NCBI RefSeq assembly: GCF_014635665.1
Contig: NZ_BMDG01000007.1
Coordinates: forward strand, 62,001 to 126,000
Length of the DNA: 64,000 nucleotides
Source of the DNA: Isoptericola cucumis
GTDB taxonomy: Bacteria > Actinomycetota > Actinomycetes > Actinomycetales > Cellulomonadaceae
Reading direction: 5' to 3'
Shown: positions 1 through 7,763 of the stretch, piece by piece
Position numbering within the stretch: the stretch's first letter is position 1
How the letters are laid out: the number at the start of each line of letters is the position of its first letter
Notes under the pieces: model-generated
What the model was told of the DNA's origin: nothing
The model's database searches: none
Seen by the model: the letters and a program-made list of their open reading frames with translations, nothing else
Made by a program: the position numbers and the translations under genes

Positions 1-114
1 GTCCGGGTCCACCGGGACGTCGGTGAGCACGGCGCGGGCCACCTCGGGCAGGTACGAGGTCGCGGCCGAGAACAGGGCCGCGAGCGCGGGCCCGACCGCC
101 GCCGGGGTGGTCAC
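1..114 (-). CDS. DUF4129-like protein, N-terminal fragment (runs off window edge)
   Basis: The reverse strand holds an open frame from a GTG at 114 to the window edge. The GTG overlaps the stop of the upstream membrane-protein gene in a GTGA arrangement, which implies translational coupling. The visible residues begin VTTPAAVGPAL and include LPEVARAVLTDVPVDPD. This resembles the N-terminus of actinobacterial DUF4129 proteins, which often follow a glycerophosphodiester phosphodiesterase membrane-domain gene beside mtrA. Only about 38 residues are visible, so the family assignment is inferred from context and a short motif. The existence of a coupled gene is better supported than its name. Confidence 0.5.
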   Translation of the reverse strand, partial: MTTPAAVGPALAALFSAATSYLPEVARAVLTDVPVDPD

Positions 115-1331
115 CGGGTGGTGCCCGACGGGCCGCCGGCCTGGGGCTGGGCCGCGGCCGTGGCGAGCTGGACGTCGAGACCCTCGCGGCGCATGCGCAC
201 GTCGATGTACAGGATGGCGACCACCGAGGACAGGAAGATCGTCGTGATGGCCGTCGAGATCACGGTCGCGAGCACCAGCGTCAGGACGGTGCCGAGCGTG
301 GCAGCGCCCGTCCCGGACGTGCTGAGGAAGCCGGAACCGAGCTGGATCGGGTACGTGATGATGCTGGAGGCGACGTTGACGATGATCGACGCCAGCAGGT
401 AGATGCCGAACAGGCGCCAGAACGAGCCGCGGGTGAGCCGCCAGGCCCGGGCGAGCGTCGTGCCGAGCCCTCGGCCCTCGAGCGCGAGCGCCGGGGCGAC
501 GAGGCCGAGGCGGACGCCGAACCACACGGCGCCGGCGATCAGGACCAGGATCATGAGCACCGTCAGCGCGACCGCCGCGCCGGTCGCCTGCTCGCCGAGG
601 CCGACGATGACCAGGACGAGGACGAGCGTCCACACGGCCATCAGGACGATGACGCCCAGCGTGCGCAGCAGCGCCCAGCCGATGAGGACGCCGACGCGCG
701 GGCGGACGCGGGACCAGACCTCGCGCACCGTGAGCTTGCGCCCGATGACCGACTGGCTGACCGACACCGTGAGGATGCCCTCGACGACCGGCGCGGCCAG
801 CAGCACGGTCACCAGGGAGCCGAGAGACGTGGCGACGACCTGGGCGTACATCGTGTCGAAGCCGGCGAGCTCGGGCTCCTCCGCCGTCACCGAACCGAAG
901 GTCGCCGCCAGGCTCGGCACCACCAGCTGCCCGACGAGCACCCCCAGCACCGTCGCGACCAGCAGGACGAGCGTGGCGACACCGAGCATCACGCCGGGGT
1001 TGTGCCGGATCGCGGAGAACGCGCCGTCGTAGATCTCGCCGAGCGTGAGCGGACGCAGCGGCACGATGCCGGGCTTGGCCGCCTGCGGGCCGTAGGGGGA
1101 GCCGTACGGGTTCGGGGCACCCGGCCCCGGCTGCCCGCCGCCGTACTGGCCCTGCCCGTGCTGGCCCCCGTGCTGGCCCTGGCCGTACTGGCCGCCGCCG
1201 TACTGACCCTGCCCGTGCTGGCCCGGCGGCGGGCCGGGAGGCGCGGCGTCCGGTCCGGGCTGGCCGTACCGGGGCGGCTGCGGTGCGTCGCCCCAGCCGG
1301 ACGGCGGGGCGGGCTGGTCGGGGGTGGACAT
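111..1331 (-). CDS. Polytopic membrane protein, glycerophosphoryl diester phosphodiesterase membrane-domain type
   Basis: The 406-residue product has a Gly/Gln/Tyr/Pro-rich cytoplasmic N-terminus (about residues 1-75) and then six or more hydrophobic segments, including LGVATLVLLVATVLGVL, LLRTLGVIVLMAVWTLV and TITTIFLSSVVAILYIDV-like stretches near the end. The layout fits the membrane domain found alone or fused to glycerophosphodiester phosphodiesterases. No catalytic phosphodiesterase domain is present, so the role is unknown. I start it at the ATG at 1331 (MSTPDQPAPP) because GGGAGG lies about 6 nt upstream; an in-frame GTG 14 codons earlier lacks this. It diverges from mtrA and overlaps the next gene by 4 nt. 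Confidence 0.8.
   Translation of the reverse strand: MSTPDQPAPPSGWGDAPQPPRYGQPGPDAAPPGPPPGQHGQGQYGGGQYGQGQHGGQHGQGQYGGGQPGPGAPNPYGSPYGPQAAKPGIVPLRPLTLGEIYDGAFSAIRHNPGVMLGVATLVLLVATVLGVLVGQLVVPSLAATFGSVTAEEPELAGFDTMYAQVVATSLGSLVTVLLAAPVVEGILTVSVSQSVIGRKLTVREVWSRVRPRVGVLIGWALLRTLGVIVLMAVWTLVLVLVIVGLGEQATGAAVALTVLMILVLIAGAVWFGVRLGLVAPALALEGRGLGTTLARAWRLTRGSFWRLFGIYLLASIIVNVASSIITYPIQLGSGFLSTSGTGAATLGTVLTLVLATVISTAITTIFLSSVVAILYIDVRMRREGLDVQLATAAAQPQAGGPSGTTR
1131..1224 (-). repeat. Coding minisatellite (Gly-Gln-Tyr/His repeats)
   Basis: Short imperfect repeats encode alternating GQYGGGQ and GQHGQ units in the N-terminal tail of the membrane protein. They are in frame and low complexity, and probably expand or contract between strains. 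Confidence 0.7.
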
Positions 1332-1500
1332 CGCGGCCTCCCGGGCTGCAGGGCGGTCGGTGGGCCCGGACACGGGACGTGGGCCGGGCGGCGGGGGCGG
1401 GACGCTGCGCGTCCGCCGGTGAGCACGACCCTAGTACGCGCGAACCCGCGGCGGCGCGACGTTTCCACCGGTGAGGGCTGCCGCCTGGCATCATGACCCC

Positions 1501-2181
1501 ATGAAGTCCCGAATCCTCGTGGTCGACGACGACATCGCCCTGTCCGAGATGATCGGCATCGTCCTGCGTTCCGAGGGCTTCGAGCCGACGTTCTGCGCGA
1601 GCGGCGACGGCGCGCTCACGGCCTTCCACGACGAGCAGCCCGACCTCGTCCTGCTCGACCTCATGCTGCCGGGCAAGGACGGCATCGAGGTCGCCCGCGA
1701 GATCCGCGCCGAGTCGGGCGTCCCCATCATCATGCTCACCGCGAAGACGGACACGGTCGACGTCGTCCTCGGCCTGGAGTCCGGCGCCGACGACTACGTG
1801 ACCAAGCCGTTCAAGCCCAAGGAGCTCGTGGCCCGCCTCCGGGCGCGCCTGCGCCGCACCGACGAGCCGGGCCCCGAGCGGCTGCGCGTCGGCGACGTCG
1901 AGATCGACGTCACGGGCCACAGCGTGGTCCGCGACGGCCACCGCATCAGCCTCACGCCGCTGGAGTTCGACCTGCTCGTCGCGCTCGCCCGCAAGCCCTG
2001 GCAGGTCTTCACCCGCGAGGTGCTGCTGGAGAAGGTGTGGGGCTACCGGCACAGCGCCGACACGCGGCTGGTCAACGTGCACGTGCAGCGGCTGCGGTCC
2101 AAGGTCGAGCGCGACCCCGAGAACCCGTCGGTCGTCCTGACGGTCCGGGGCGTGGGTTACAAGGCCGGTGCCCCCCGCTGA
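1501..2181 (+). CDS. mtrA: Response regulator MtrA (OmpR/PhoB family)
   Basis: The 226-residue product has a receiver domain (residues 3-115) with acidic residues D9/D10, phospho-acceptor D53 and K102 in TKPF, followed by an OmpR-type winged helix (about 130-225). In actinobacteria MtrA is an essential regulator of cell division, cell-wall hydrolase and osmotic genes, and is phosphorylated by MtrB. The neighbours mtrB and lpqB give the same conserved trio. The start at 1501 (MKSRILVVDDD) matches the receiver-domain N-terminus, so I did not use an in-frame GTG 30 nt upstream. No Shine-Dalgarno sequence precedes it; CATCAT sits 6 nt before the ATG, so a leaderless transcript is possible. Confidence 0.95.
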   Translation: MKSRILVVDDDIALSEMIGIVLRSEGFEPTFCASGDGALTAFHDEQPDLVLLDLMLPGKDGIEVAREIRAESGVPIIMLTAKTDTVDVVLGLESGADDYVTKPFKPKELVARLRARLRRTDEPGPERLRVGDVEIDVTGHSVVRDGHRISLTPLEFDLLVALARKPWQVFTREVLLEKVWGYRHSADTRLVNVHVQRLRSKVERDPENPSVVLTVRGVGYKAGAPR

Positions 2182-3991
2182 CTCCGCCGTGCGCAGCGTC
2201 CGCCGGGCGTTGCGGCGGTGGCGGGACGCGCTCTCCACGACCGCGCGCTCGCTGGCACGGCGGTGGCGGTCCTCCCTCCAGCTACGGGTGGTGACGTCGG
2301 CGCTCGCGCTCGGCGTGGTGGCCCTGGCCCTCCTCGGCGTGTACCTGTCGTTCTCGATCCGCGACGGCCTGTTCGAGCAGCGGGTGGACCGCATCGAGCA
2401 GGAGAACGTCGCGATGACCGAGCAGGTGCGCACGACGTTCCAGTCCTCCCCGGCCACGACGACGGCGGACCTGCAGACGCTGCTCAGCACCATGATCCAG
2501 ACGCTGTCCGCGGGTGCGTCGAGCGCCCAGGACTTCCTGCTGCTGAGCGCGCCGGACCTGCCCGTCCGCTCGCTCGACGTCGCGACCGAGCCCGGGCTGA
2601 ACGACGTGGTCAGCCCGCAGCTGCGGGCGGCCACCGTGTCGTCCAGCGGGCAGGTGCTGCAGTCGGTCCGGCTCCCGGCCGAGTACACGGGCTCGGGGGT
2701 GGCGGAGCCCGGCGTGGTCGTCGGGTCCACGGTCGAGGTCCCGACCATCGGCACCTACGAGCTGTACGCGATCTACTCGCTGCAGGCCGAGCAGGAGACG
2801 CTGGCGTTCGTGCAGCGCACCCTGGCGGTGGGCGCCGTCGCCATCCTCGCCCTCGTCGGCGTCCTCACCTGGGTCGTGACGCTGCAGACGGTCGCGCCGG
2901 TGCGCCGGGCGGCGACGGTCGCGGCCCGGCTGGCCGACGGGCACCTGGACGAGCGGATGGCCGGCAGCCGGGGCCACGACGAGATGGCGACGCTCGCGCG
3001 CACGTTCAACGAGATGGCGGCGAACCTCGAGGACCAGATCGCGCGGATGGAGGAGCTCTCGGCCGCCCAGCGCCGGTTCGTCTCCGACGTCTCGCACGAG
3101 CTGCGCACCCCGCTGACGACGATCCGCATGGCGGGCGACGTCATCCACGCCTCCCGCGAGGACCTCGACCCCGCGGCGGAGCGGTCGGCGGAGCTGCTCG
3201 TCACGCAGCTCGACCGCTTCGAGTCGCTGCTGACCGACCTGCTGGAGATCAGCCGGTTCGACGCGGGCGCGGCCGTGCTCGACGTCGAGCCGCGCGACCT
3301 GCGCGACCTCGTGTCCGTCGTGGTCGAGACGGCGGCGCCGCTCGCGGCGTCCAAGGGCGTGTTCCTGTCGGTGTCCCTGCCCGAGGAGCCGGCCACCGCC
3401 GACGTCGACCCGCGCCGCGTGGAGCGGGTCGTGCGCAACCTCGTCGTCAACGCGCTGGAGCACGCCGAGGGCAAGCCGGTGGAGGTGACGGTCGCCACCG
3501 ACCCGAAGGCGGTGGCGGTCGTGGTGCGCGACCACGGCATCGGGCTCACGCCCCAGCAGCTGCAGCGGGTCTTCGACCGGTTCTGGCGGGCGGACCCCGC
3601 GCGCACGCGCACCACCGGCGGGACCGGCCTGGGGCTGGCCATCTCGGTCGAGGACGCGCACCTGCACGCCGGCTGGCTCGAGGCGTGGGGCAAGCCCGGC
3701 GAGGGGGCGAGCTTCCGGCTCACGCTGCCGCGCCGCGCCGGGATCCGGCTCGAGCGGTCGCCGGTCCCGCTGACCGGGCCCTCGCGCGGCGTCACGTCGC
3801 TGCCCACCGGCCAGATCCCGGTGGTGAACCCGCCCACGGGACCGACGCCCACGGCGATCCCGGAGCTGGCGGCGGGCGACGCCGCCGACACCCCGGGCAC
3901 GCCGGGCGACGCGGGTACGGTGGAGGCCGACGGCCCCGCGGACGCCGTGGACCCCGTGGACGGTGCCGTGCACGAGGAGGGGACCCGATGA
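2168..3991 (+). CDS. mtrB: Sensor histidine kinase MtrB
   Basis: The 607-residue membrane kinase partners MtrA. It has TM1 at about residues 40-64, an extracytoplasmic domain at 65-215, TM2 at 218-241, HAMP at 243-295, and a HisKA domain with phospho-acceptor H310 in FVSDVSHELRTPL. An HATPase domain follows, with N-box NLVVNALEHA, G1 DHGIGLT and G2 GGTGLGLA. A Pro/Ala/Asp-rich tail follows the kinase core from about residue 530. The GTG start overlaps mtrA by 14 nt; a second GTG at 2189 is an alternative. The stop overlaps the lpqB ATG (ATGA), so the trio is very likely one operon. Confidence 0.95.
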   Translation: MPPADSAVRSVRRALRRWRDALSTTARSLARRWRSSLQLRVVTSALALGVVALALLGVYLSFSIRDGLFEQRVDRIEQENVAMTEQVRTTFQSSPATTTADLQTLLSTMIQTLSAGASSAQDFLLLSAPDLPVRSLDVATEPGLNDVVSPQLRAATVSSSGQVLQSVRLPAEYTGSGVAEPGVVVGSTVEVPTIGTYELYAIYSLQAEQETLAFVQRTLAVGAVAILALVGVLTWVVTLQTVAPVRRAATVAARLADGHLDERMAGSRGHDEMATLARTFNEMAANLEDQIARMEELSAAQRRFVSDVSHELRTPLTTIRMAGDVIHASREDLDPAAERSAELLVTQLDRFESLLTDLLEISRFDAGAAVLDVEPRDLRDLVSVVVETAAPLAASKGVFLSVSLPEEPATADVDPRRVERVVRNLVVNALEHAEGKPVEVTVATDPKAVAVVVRDHGIGLTPQQLQRVFDRFWRADPARTRTTGGTGLGLAISVEDAHLHAGWLEAWGKPGEGASFRLTLPRRAGIRLERSPVPLTGPSRGVTSLPTGQIPVVNPPTGPTPTAIPELAAGDAADTPGTPGDAGTVEADGPADAVDPVDGAVHEEGTR

Positions 3992-5712
3992 GCTCCGGAC
4001 GACGCGACCGGCGTGGTGGCACGACGGCCGCCGCCGCGCTGCTGGTGCTCCTCCTCGGCGTGGTGGCGTCCTGCGCCCGCATCCCCACCGACGGCGCGGT
4101 GCGGGACGGGACCGCCGAGCTCGAGCAGGCGAGCGAGATCGGGTACATCCCGGCGGGGCCCACGCCCGGGGCCGAGCCCGACGTGATCGTCCAGGGCTTC
4201 CTCAACAACGCGCAGGCGGGGCCGACGTCCGTCGCGTCGTTCGCCGCCGCCCAGGAGTACCTCACGCGCTCGGCCTGGACCGGCTGGGACCGGTACACGC
4301 GCGTCCTCGTGCTGGACGGGAGCCCGCAGCTCATCCCCGCCGACGTGGCCGACGACGCCACCACCACGACGGTCAGGGCGTCCGCCGTCGTGGTCGCGAC
4401 CCTCGACGAGAACGGCGTGTACGCGGAGGAGCCCGAACCGCGCTCCATCGAGCTGCCGTTCACGCTGACCAGGCGCGCGGACGGCGAGTGGCGCATCTCC
4501 CAGCTCGACGACGGGCTGATGCTCTCCACCGCGTTCTTCAGCCAGGCCTTCCACCTCACCAGCCTGTACTTCCCGACGCCCGACCTCGCCTGGTGGGTCC
4601 CGGACGTGCGCTGGTTCCCCCGCCAGACCTGGCGCACGGACGCGACGAGCGCCATCCTCGCGGGCCCGCCCGAGTGGCTCGCGGACTCCACCACGACGGT
4701 CGTGCCCGAGGGCACGTCCCTCGCGATCGACGCCGTGACCGTGGGCGACGACGGCACGATCGACGTCAGCCTGACCTCCCCGATCACCCAGGCCACGACC
4801 GAGCAGCGCGCGCTCACGCTCGCGCAGCTCGAGGCCACGCTCGTCGAGGGCGGGGAGGCGCGGGACGTGCAGCTCTCCGCCCGCACCTCCCCGCTGGCGG
4901 TGCCCGAGGAGGTGGAGATCTCCACGCCGCAGACCGTCGGCGACGCCCTCGCCGTCACCGACGGCAAGGTGCAGCGGTTCGAGGGGGAGTCCCTCGGCGA
5001 CCTCGACGACGCGCCGTCGCTCGCGGGCCTCGACCCGACGGCGCTCGCGGTGGGACCGGGCTCCGAGCCCGTCGTGGTGCGCGACGGCGACGACCGGATC
5101 GTGCGCCTGTCGGCGGCCGGCCCCGAGGCGGTGATGTCGGGCAAGGACCTCGTCGCGCCGTCGGTGGACCGGTACGCGGCCGTCTGGAGCGCGCGGGGCA
5201 ACCGGATCTCCGTGGCGACCGCGTCCGGCGCGGTGCAGGAGATCGACGTCGACTGGCTGGACTCGCGGTCGGTGCGGTCGGTGCGGGTGTCGCCGGAGGG
5301 CGCGCGCGTCGCGGTCGTCAGCGCGGGCCCGAGCGGCCGGCTGGTGCACGTGGCCGGCATCCAGCGGGACGCGGACGGCGTCCCGACGGGGCTGTCCGCG
5401 CCCGTGCAGGTGGGCGCGTCCGTCGGGCAGGTGGACCTCGCGGTGTGGCAGGAGGAGGCGGTCCTCGCGCTGCTCGGCGCCGAGGAGGACGGCGACCGGG
5501 CGGTCTTCCTCGCCGGCGTCGGCGGGCAGCCCGGGACCGGCGGCCTCTCGCGGGCGCTGACCGGCATCGCGGGCCCGCAGTGGGTCACGGCGTCGGTCGG
5601 CTCGGGAGCCCTGCTGGTGCTCGACGGCGACGGCAGCCTGTTCTCGCGGCAGACGTCGTCGCTGTGGCCCCTCGTGACCGAGGACGTCGACCTCGTCGCC
5701 TACCCGGGCTGA
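3988..5712 (+). CDS. lpqB: MtrAB-associated lipoprotein LpqB
   Basis: The 574-residue product has a type II signal peptide: basic MSSGRRDRRGG, a hydrophobic AAAALLVLLLGV stretch and the lipobox VASC with lipidated Cys29. A GerMN-like domain and a beta-propeller-like LpqB C-terminal region follow. In actinobacteria LpqB sits outside the membrane, contacts the MtrB sensor domain and modulates MtrA phosphorylation and cell-wall integrity. Its ATG overlaps the mtrB stop by 4 nt, which supports co-translation. Length and position match the conserved mtrA-mtrB-lpqB locus. Confidence 0.95.
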   Translation: MSSGRRDRRGGTTAAAALLVLLLGVVASCARIPTDGAVRDGTAELEQASEIGYIPAGPTPGAEPDVIVQGFLNNAQAGPTSVASFAAAQEYLTRSAWTGWDRYTRVLVLDGSPQLIPADVADDATTTTVRASAVVVATLDENGVYAEEPEPRSIELPFTLTRRADGEWRISQLDDGLMLSTAFFSQAFHLTSLYFPTPDLAWWVPDVRWFPRQTWRTDATSAILAGPPEWLADSTTTVVPEGTSLAIDAVTVGDDGTIDVSLTSPITQATTEQRALTLAQLEATLVEGGEARDVQLSARTSPLAVPEEVEISTPQTVGDALAVTDGKVQRFEGESLGDLDDAPSLAGLDPTALAVGPGSEPVVVRDGDDRIVRLSAAGPEAVMSGKDLVAPSVDRYAAVWSARGNRISVATASGAVQEIDVDWLDSRSVRSVRVSPEGARVAVVSAGPSGRLVHVAGIQRDADGVPTGLSAPVQVGASVGQVDLAVWQEEAVLALLGAEEDGDRAVFLAGVGGQPGTGGLSRALTGIAGPQWVTASVGSGALLVLDGDGSLFSRQTSSLWPLVTEDVDLVAYPG

Positions 5713-5850
5713 CCACCGCCGGCGCCGGCCGGCACCGGGCCGGCCGCGGGCGGGCCCCCGAGTCTGTCCGCAGGCGCCGTACGGGCGCCGTCGTCCCCAG
5801 GTGGCCCGCGGGCCAGGGGAAGGGGCCCGTGCGGCCGGCAGGCTCGGCAC

Positions 5851-6678
5851 GTGCCTGCACCCTCCGAGCCGACCGCCCGCGGTCCCGCGCCCGCGCCACC
5901 GGTCCTCTGGGCGCGCGAGCTCGCGCGTCTCGTGGTGCCGGTGTCGTGCCCCGGGTGCGGCCGGCCGGACCTGCCGTGCTGCCCGGCGTGCGCCGCGCTG
6001 CTGCACGGGCCGCTGCTGCGCGCCGAGGCCACGGCGCCGCGCCTCGACCGGCTGGACGGCGTCGCGCCGCTGCCGGTCTGGGCGCTCGCCCGGTACGCGG
6101 ACGAGGTGCGAGGGCTCGTCGTCGCCTGGAAGGACCACGGCCGCGTCGACCTGGACCGGGTGCTCGCGCCGGCCCTGGAACGCGCGGGCGGCCAGGTCGC
6201 GGGGGCCGTGGCCGACGCGGCCGCCGGACGCACCGTCCTCGTCGTGCCCGCGCCGTCGACCGCGTCCTCGCGCCGCGCCCGCGGCCGGGACCACCTCGCA
6301 CCGCCCGCCCGGGCCGTGGTCCGCGGGCTGCGTGGCGCCGGGGTGGCGGCCCGTGCCGTGCCCGCGCTCCGGCGGCTGCGGGGCCCGGACCAGGTGGGCC
6401 TCGGGGCGCGTGCGCGGGGGCGCAACCTCGCGAACGCGGTCGTCGTGCGGGGGCGGGCACTGCCGACGGGCGGCGGCCCGCCGGCCTGCCTGCTGCTGGA
6501 CGACGTCGTCACGACAGGTGCGACGCTGGCCGCCGGCGAGCGCGCGCTGGAGGCTGCCGGGGCGGACGTCGTAGCCGCCCTGGTCGTCGCGGCGACGCCG
6601 CCGCCGGGCCGGCGCCGCACCGGCACAGACCCTCCACCGCCAGCGGTGTACCGGGCGAGCGCGGACGGGTTAGCCTAG
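5851..6678 (+). CDS. ComF family phosphoribosyltransferase-like protein
   Basis: The 275-residue product has a cysteine-rich N-terminal knuckle (CPGCGRPDLPCCPAC, about residues 31-45) that probably binds zinc. A type I phosphoribosyltransferase fold follows, with the PRPP-binding loop LLLDDVVTTGATLA near residues 213-226. ComF proteins are needed for DNA uptake in naturally competent bacteria; the role in actinobacteria is not established. The position between lpqB and hpf matches the M. tuberculosis locus. The GTG at 5851 is 138 nt after lpqB. The TAG stop overlaps TAGCCT, a possible -10 element (6671-6676) for hpf. Confidence 0.85.
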   Translation: MPAPSEPTARGPAPAPPVLWARELARLVVPVSCPGCGRPDLPCCPACAALLHGPLLRAEATAPRLDRLDGVAPLPVWALARYADEVRGLVVAWKDHGRVDLDRVLAPALERAGGQVAGAVADAAAGRTVLVVPAPSTASSRRARGRDHLAPPARAVVRGLRGAGVAARAVPALRRLRGPDQVGLGARARGRNLANAVVVRGRALPTGGGPPACLLLDDVVTTGATLAAGERALEAAGADVVAALVVAATPPPGRRRTGTDPPPPAVYRASADGLA

Positions 6679-6854
6679 GGATCCGACGGCGGGTGGGGTG
6701 CCACCGGCGCACCGCTCGTCGGACCCCACGAGCGGGCCGGGCCCAGCGTCCGGCGACCGGGAGGTGGTGCCGAGACCGGCACCCCCAGAGGTGCCCAGAC
6801 AGCACATCCGGGCCGCTCGGGTCGGGCGGCCTCACGACGAAGTGGAGCAACACG

Positions 6855-7511
6855 ATGGAGATCGTCGTCGTCGGCAGGCACACGGAGGTGGCGGACAGGT
6901 TCCGCCGTCACGTGGAGGACAAGCTCACCAAGGTCACCCAGCTCGCGCCCCACGCTCGCCGCGTGGACGTGGAGGTCACCCGCGAGAACAACCCGCGGCT
7001 GTCCGAGGTGCGCGAGAAGGTGGAGCTCACCGTCCGGGACAAGGGCCCCGTCATCCGCGCCGAGGCGGCTGCGGACGACCGGTTCGGTGCCCTCGACATG
7101 GCGCTCGACAAGCTCTCCGAACGACTGCGGCGATCGCGCGACCGGCGCAAGGACCACCGCCGCCGCGCGAACGACGTCATGGCCGCCGTCGATGTCCGCC
7201 CCTACGAGGAGGTCGCGGCCGAGACCGCCGCGGCAGCCGAGCCCGCCGTCCTGACGGAGCCCGGCGACGCCGTCGAGCACCAGCTCGGGGACTCTCCGGT
7301 GGTGATCCGCCAGAAGCTCCACCGGGCCGAGCCGATGACGATCGACGACGCGGTCTACCAGATGGAGATGGTGGGCCACGACTTCTTCCTCTTCATCGAC
7401 AAGGAGTCGGCCCGTCCGGCCGCCGTCTACCGGCGCAAGGGCTGGACGTACGGCGTGATCGAGCTGGACTCGCAGGTCGACGGGGTCGAGCCCGTCACCG
7501 AGCTCGTCTGA
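6855..7511 (+). CDS. hpf: Long ribosome hibernation-promoting factor HPF
   Basis: The 218-residue product has an N-terminal RaiA/HPF domain (about residues 1-105, beginning MEIVVVGRHTEV) that binds the 30S decoding centre. An acidic linker leads to the C-terminal dimerisation domain (about 155-215, with DDAVYQMEMVGHDFFLF). Long HPF pairs 70S ribosomes into inactive 100S dimers in stationary phase or hypoxia. GGAG ends 7 nt before the ATG. TAGCCT at 6671-6676 would give an untranslated leader of about 170 nt. A large structured inverted repeat begins 38 nt after the stop and probably forms part of the 3' end. Confidence 0.95.
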   Translation: MEIVVVGRHTEVADRFRRHVEDKLTKVTQLAPHARRVDVEVTRENNPRLSEVREKVELTVRDKGPVIRAEAAADDRFGALDMALDKLSERLRRSRDRRKDHRRRANDVMAAVDVRPYEEVAAETAAAAEPAVLTEPGDAVEHQLGDSPVVIRQKLHRAEPMTIDDAVYQMEMVGHDFFLFIDKESARPAAVYRRKGWTYGVIELDSQVDGVEPVTELV

Positions 7512-7549
7512 CCCTCACAGGCCGCGCCGGCTCGTGTCGGCTCGCGGTC

Positions 7550-7652
7550 CGAGCTGGTCGGGACCTTCGTCGCGGGGACGCGTTCACGGGCGCCAGGGCG
7601 CCCTCCACTTCGGGAGGGATACGTCCCCGCGACGCAGGTCCCGACCAGCTCG
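7550..7652 (+). repeat. Structured inverted-repeat element, copy 1 (41-nt core closed by a 31-bp stem)
   Basis: The left arm (7550-7580) and right arm (7622-7652) are reverse complements over 31 nt with one mismatch. The 41-nt core (7581-7621) opens with CGTTCAC, then forms hairpin GGGCGC-CAGG-GCGCCC, then hairpin CTCC-ACTTCG-GGAG, and ends GGATA. The predicted shape is a three-way junction. A second copy at 40251-40351 keeps the core but has unrelated arms. Core differences are compensatory. It begins 38 nt after the hpf stop. No protein-coding role is supported. Confidence 0.85.
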
Positions 7653-7763
7653 TCTGCTGTCGGTCACCCGCGGTGCCGTGGACTTCTCGTCGCGGAGAAT
7701 CGCTGATCGGCTCGTTCGCCGCGGCTCGTCCTGGCTGTCGGTGGGGGCGGGCAGGATGGCCGC

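Noticed and set aside
2773-6294. Very long minus-strand open frame (1173 codons) opposite mtrB and lpqB
   Set aside because: Arg/Gly/His-rich composition typical of antisense frames in GC-rich DNA. It overlaps three confident genes and has no domains.
3963-6854. Long plus-strand frame running into hpf
   Set aside because: Only the last 218 residues match a protein family; the rest is an off-frame reading of lpqB and comF.
7501-7656. 10-bp direct repeat AGCTCGTCTG flanking copy 1 (7501-7510, 7647-7656) as a target-site duplication
   Set aside because: One copy is coding sequence at the hpf end and the repeat does not bound the arms symmetrically. Copy 2 shows no equivalent.
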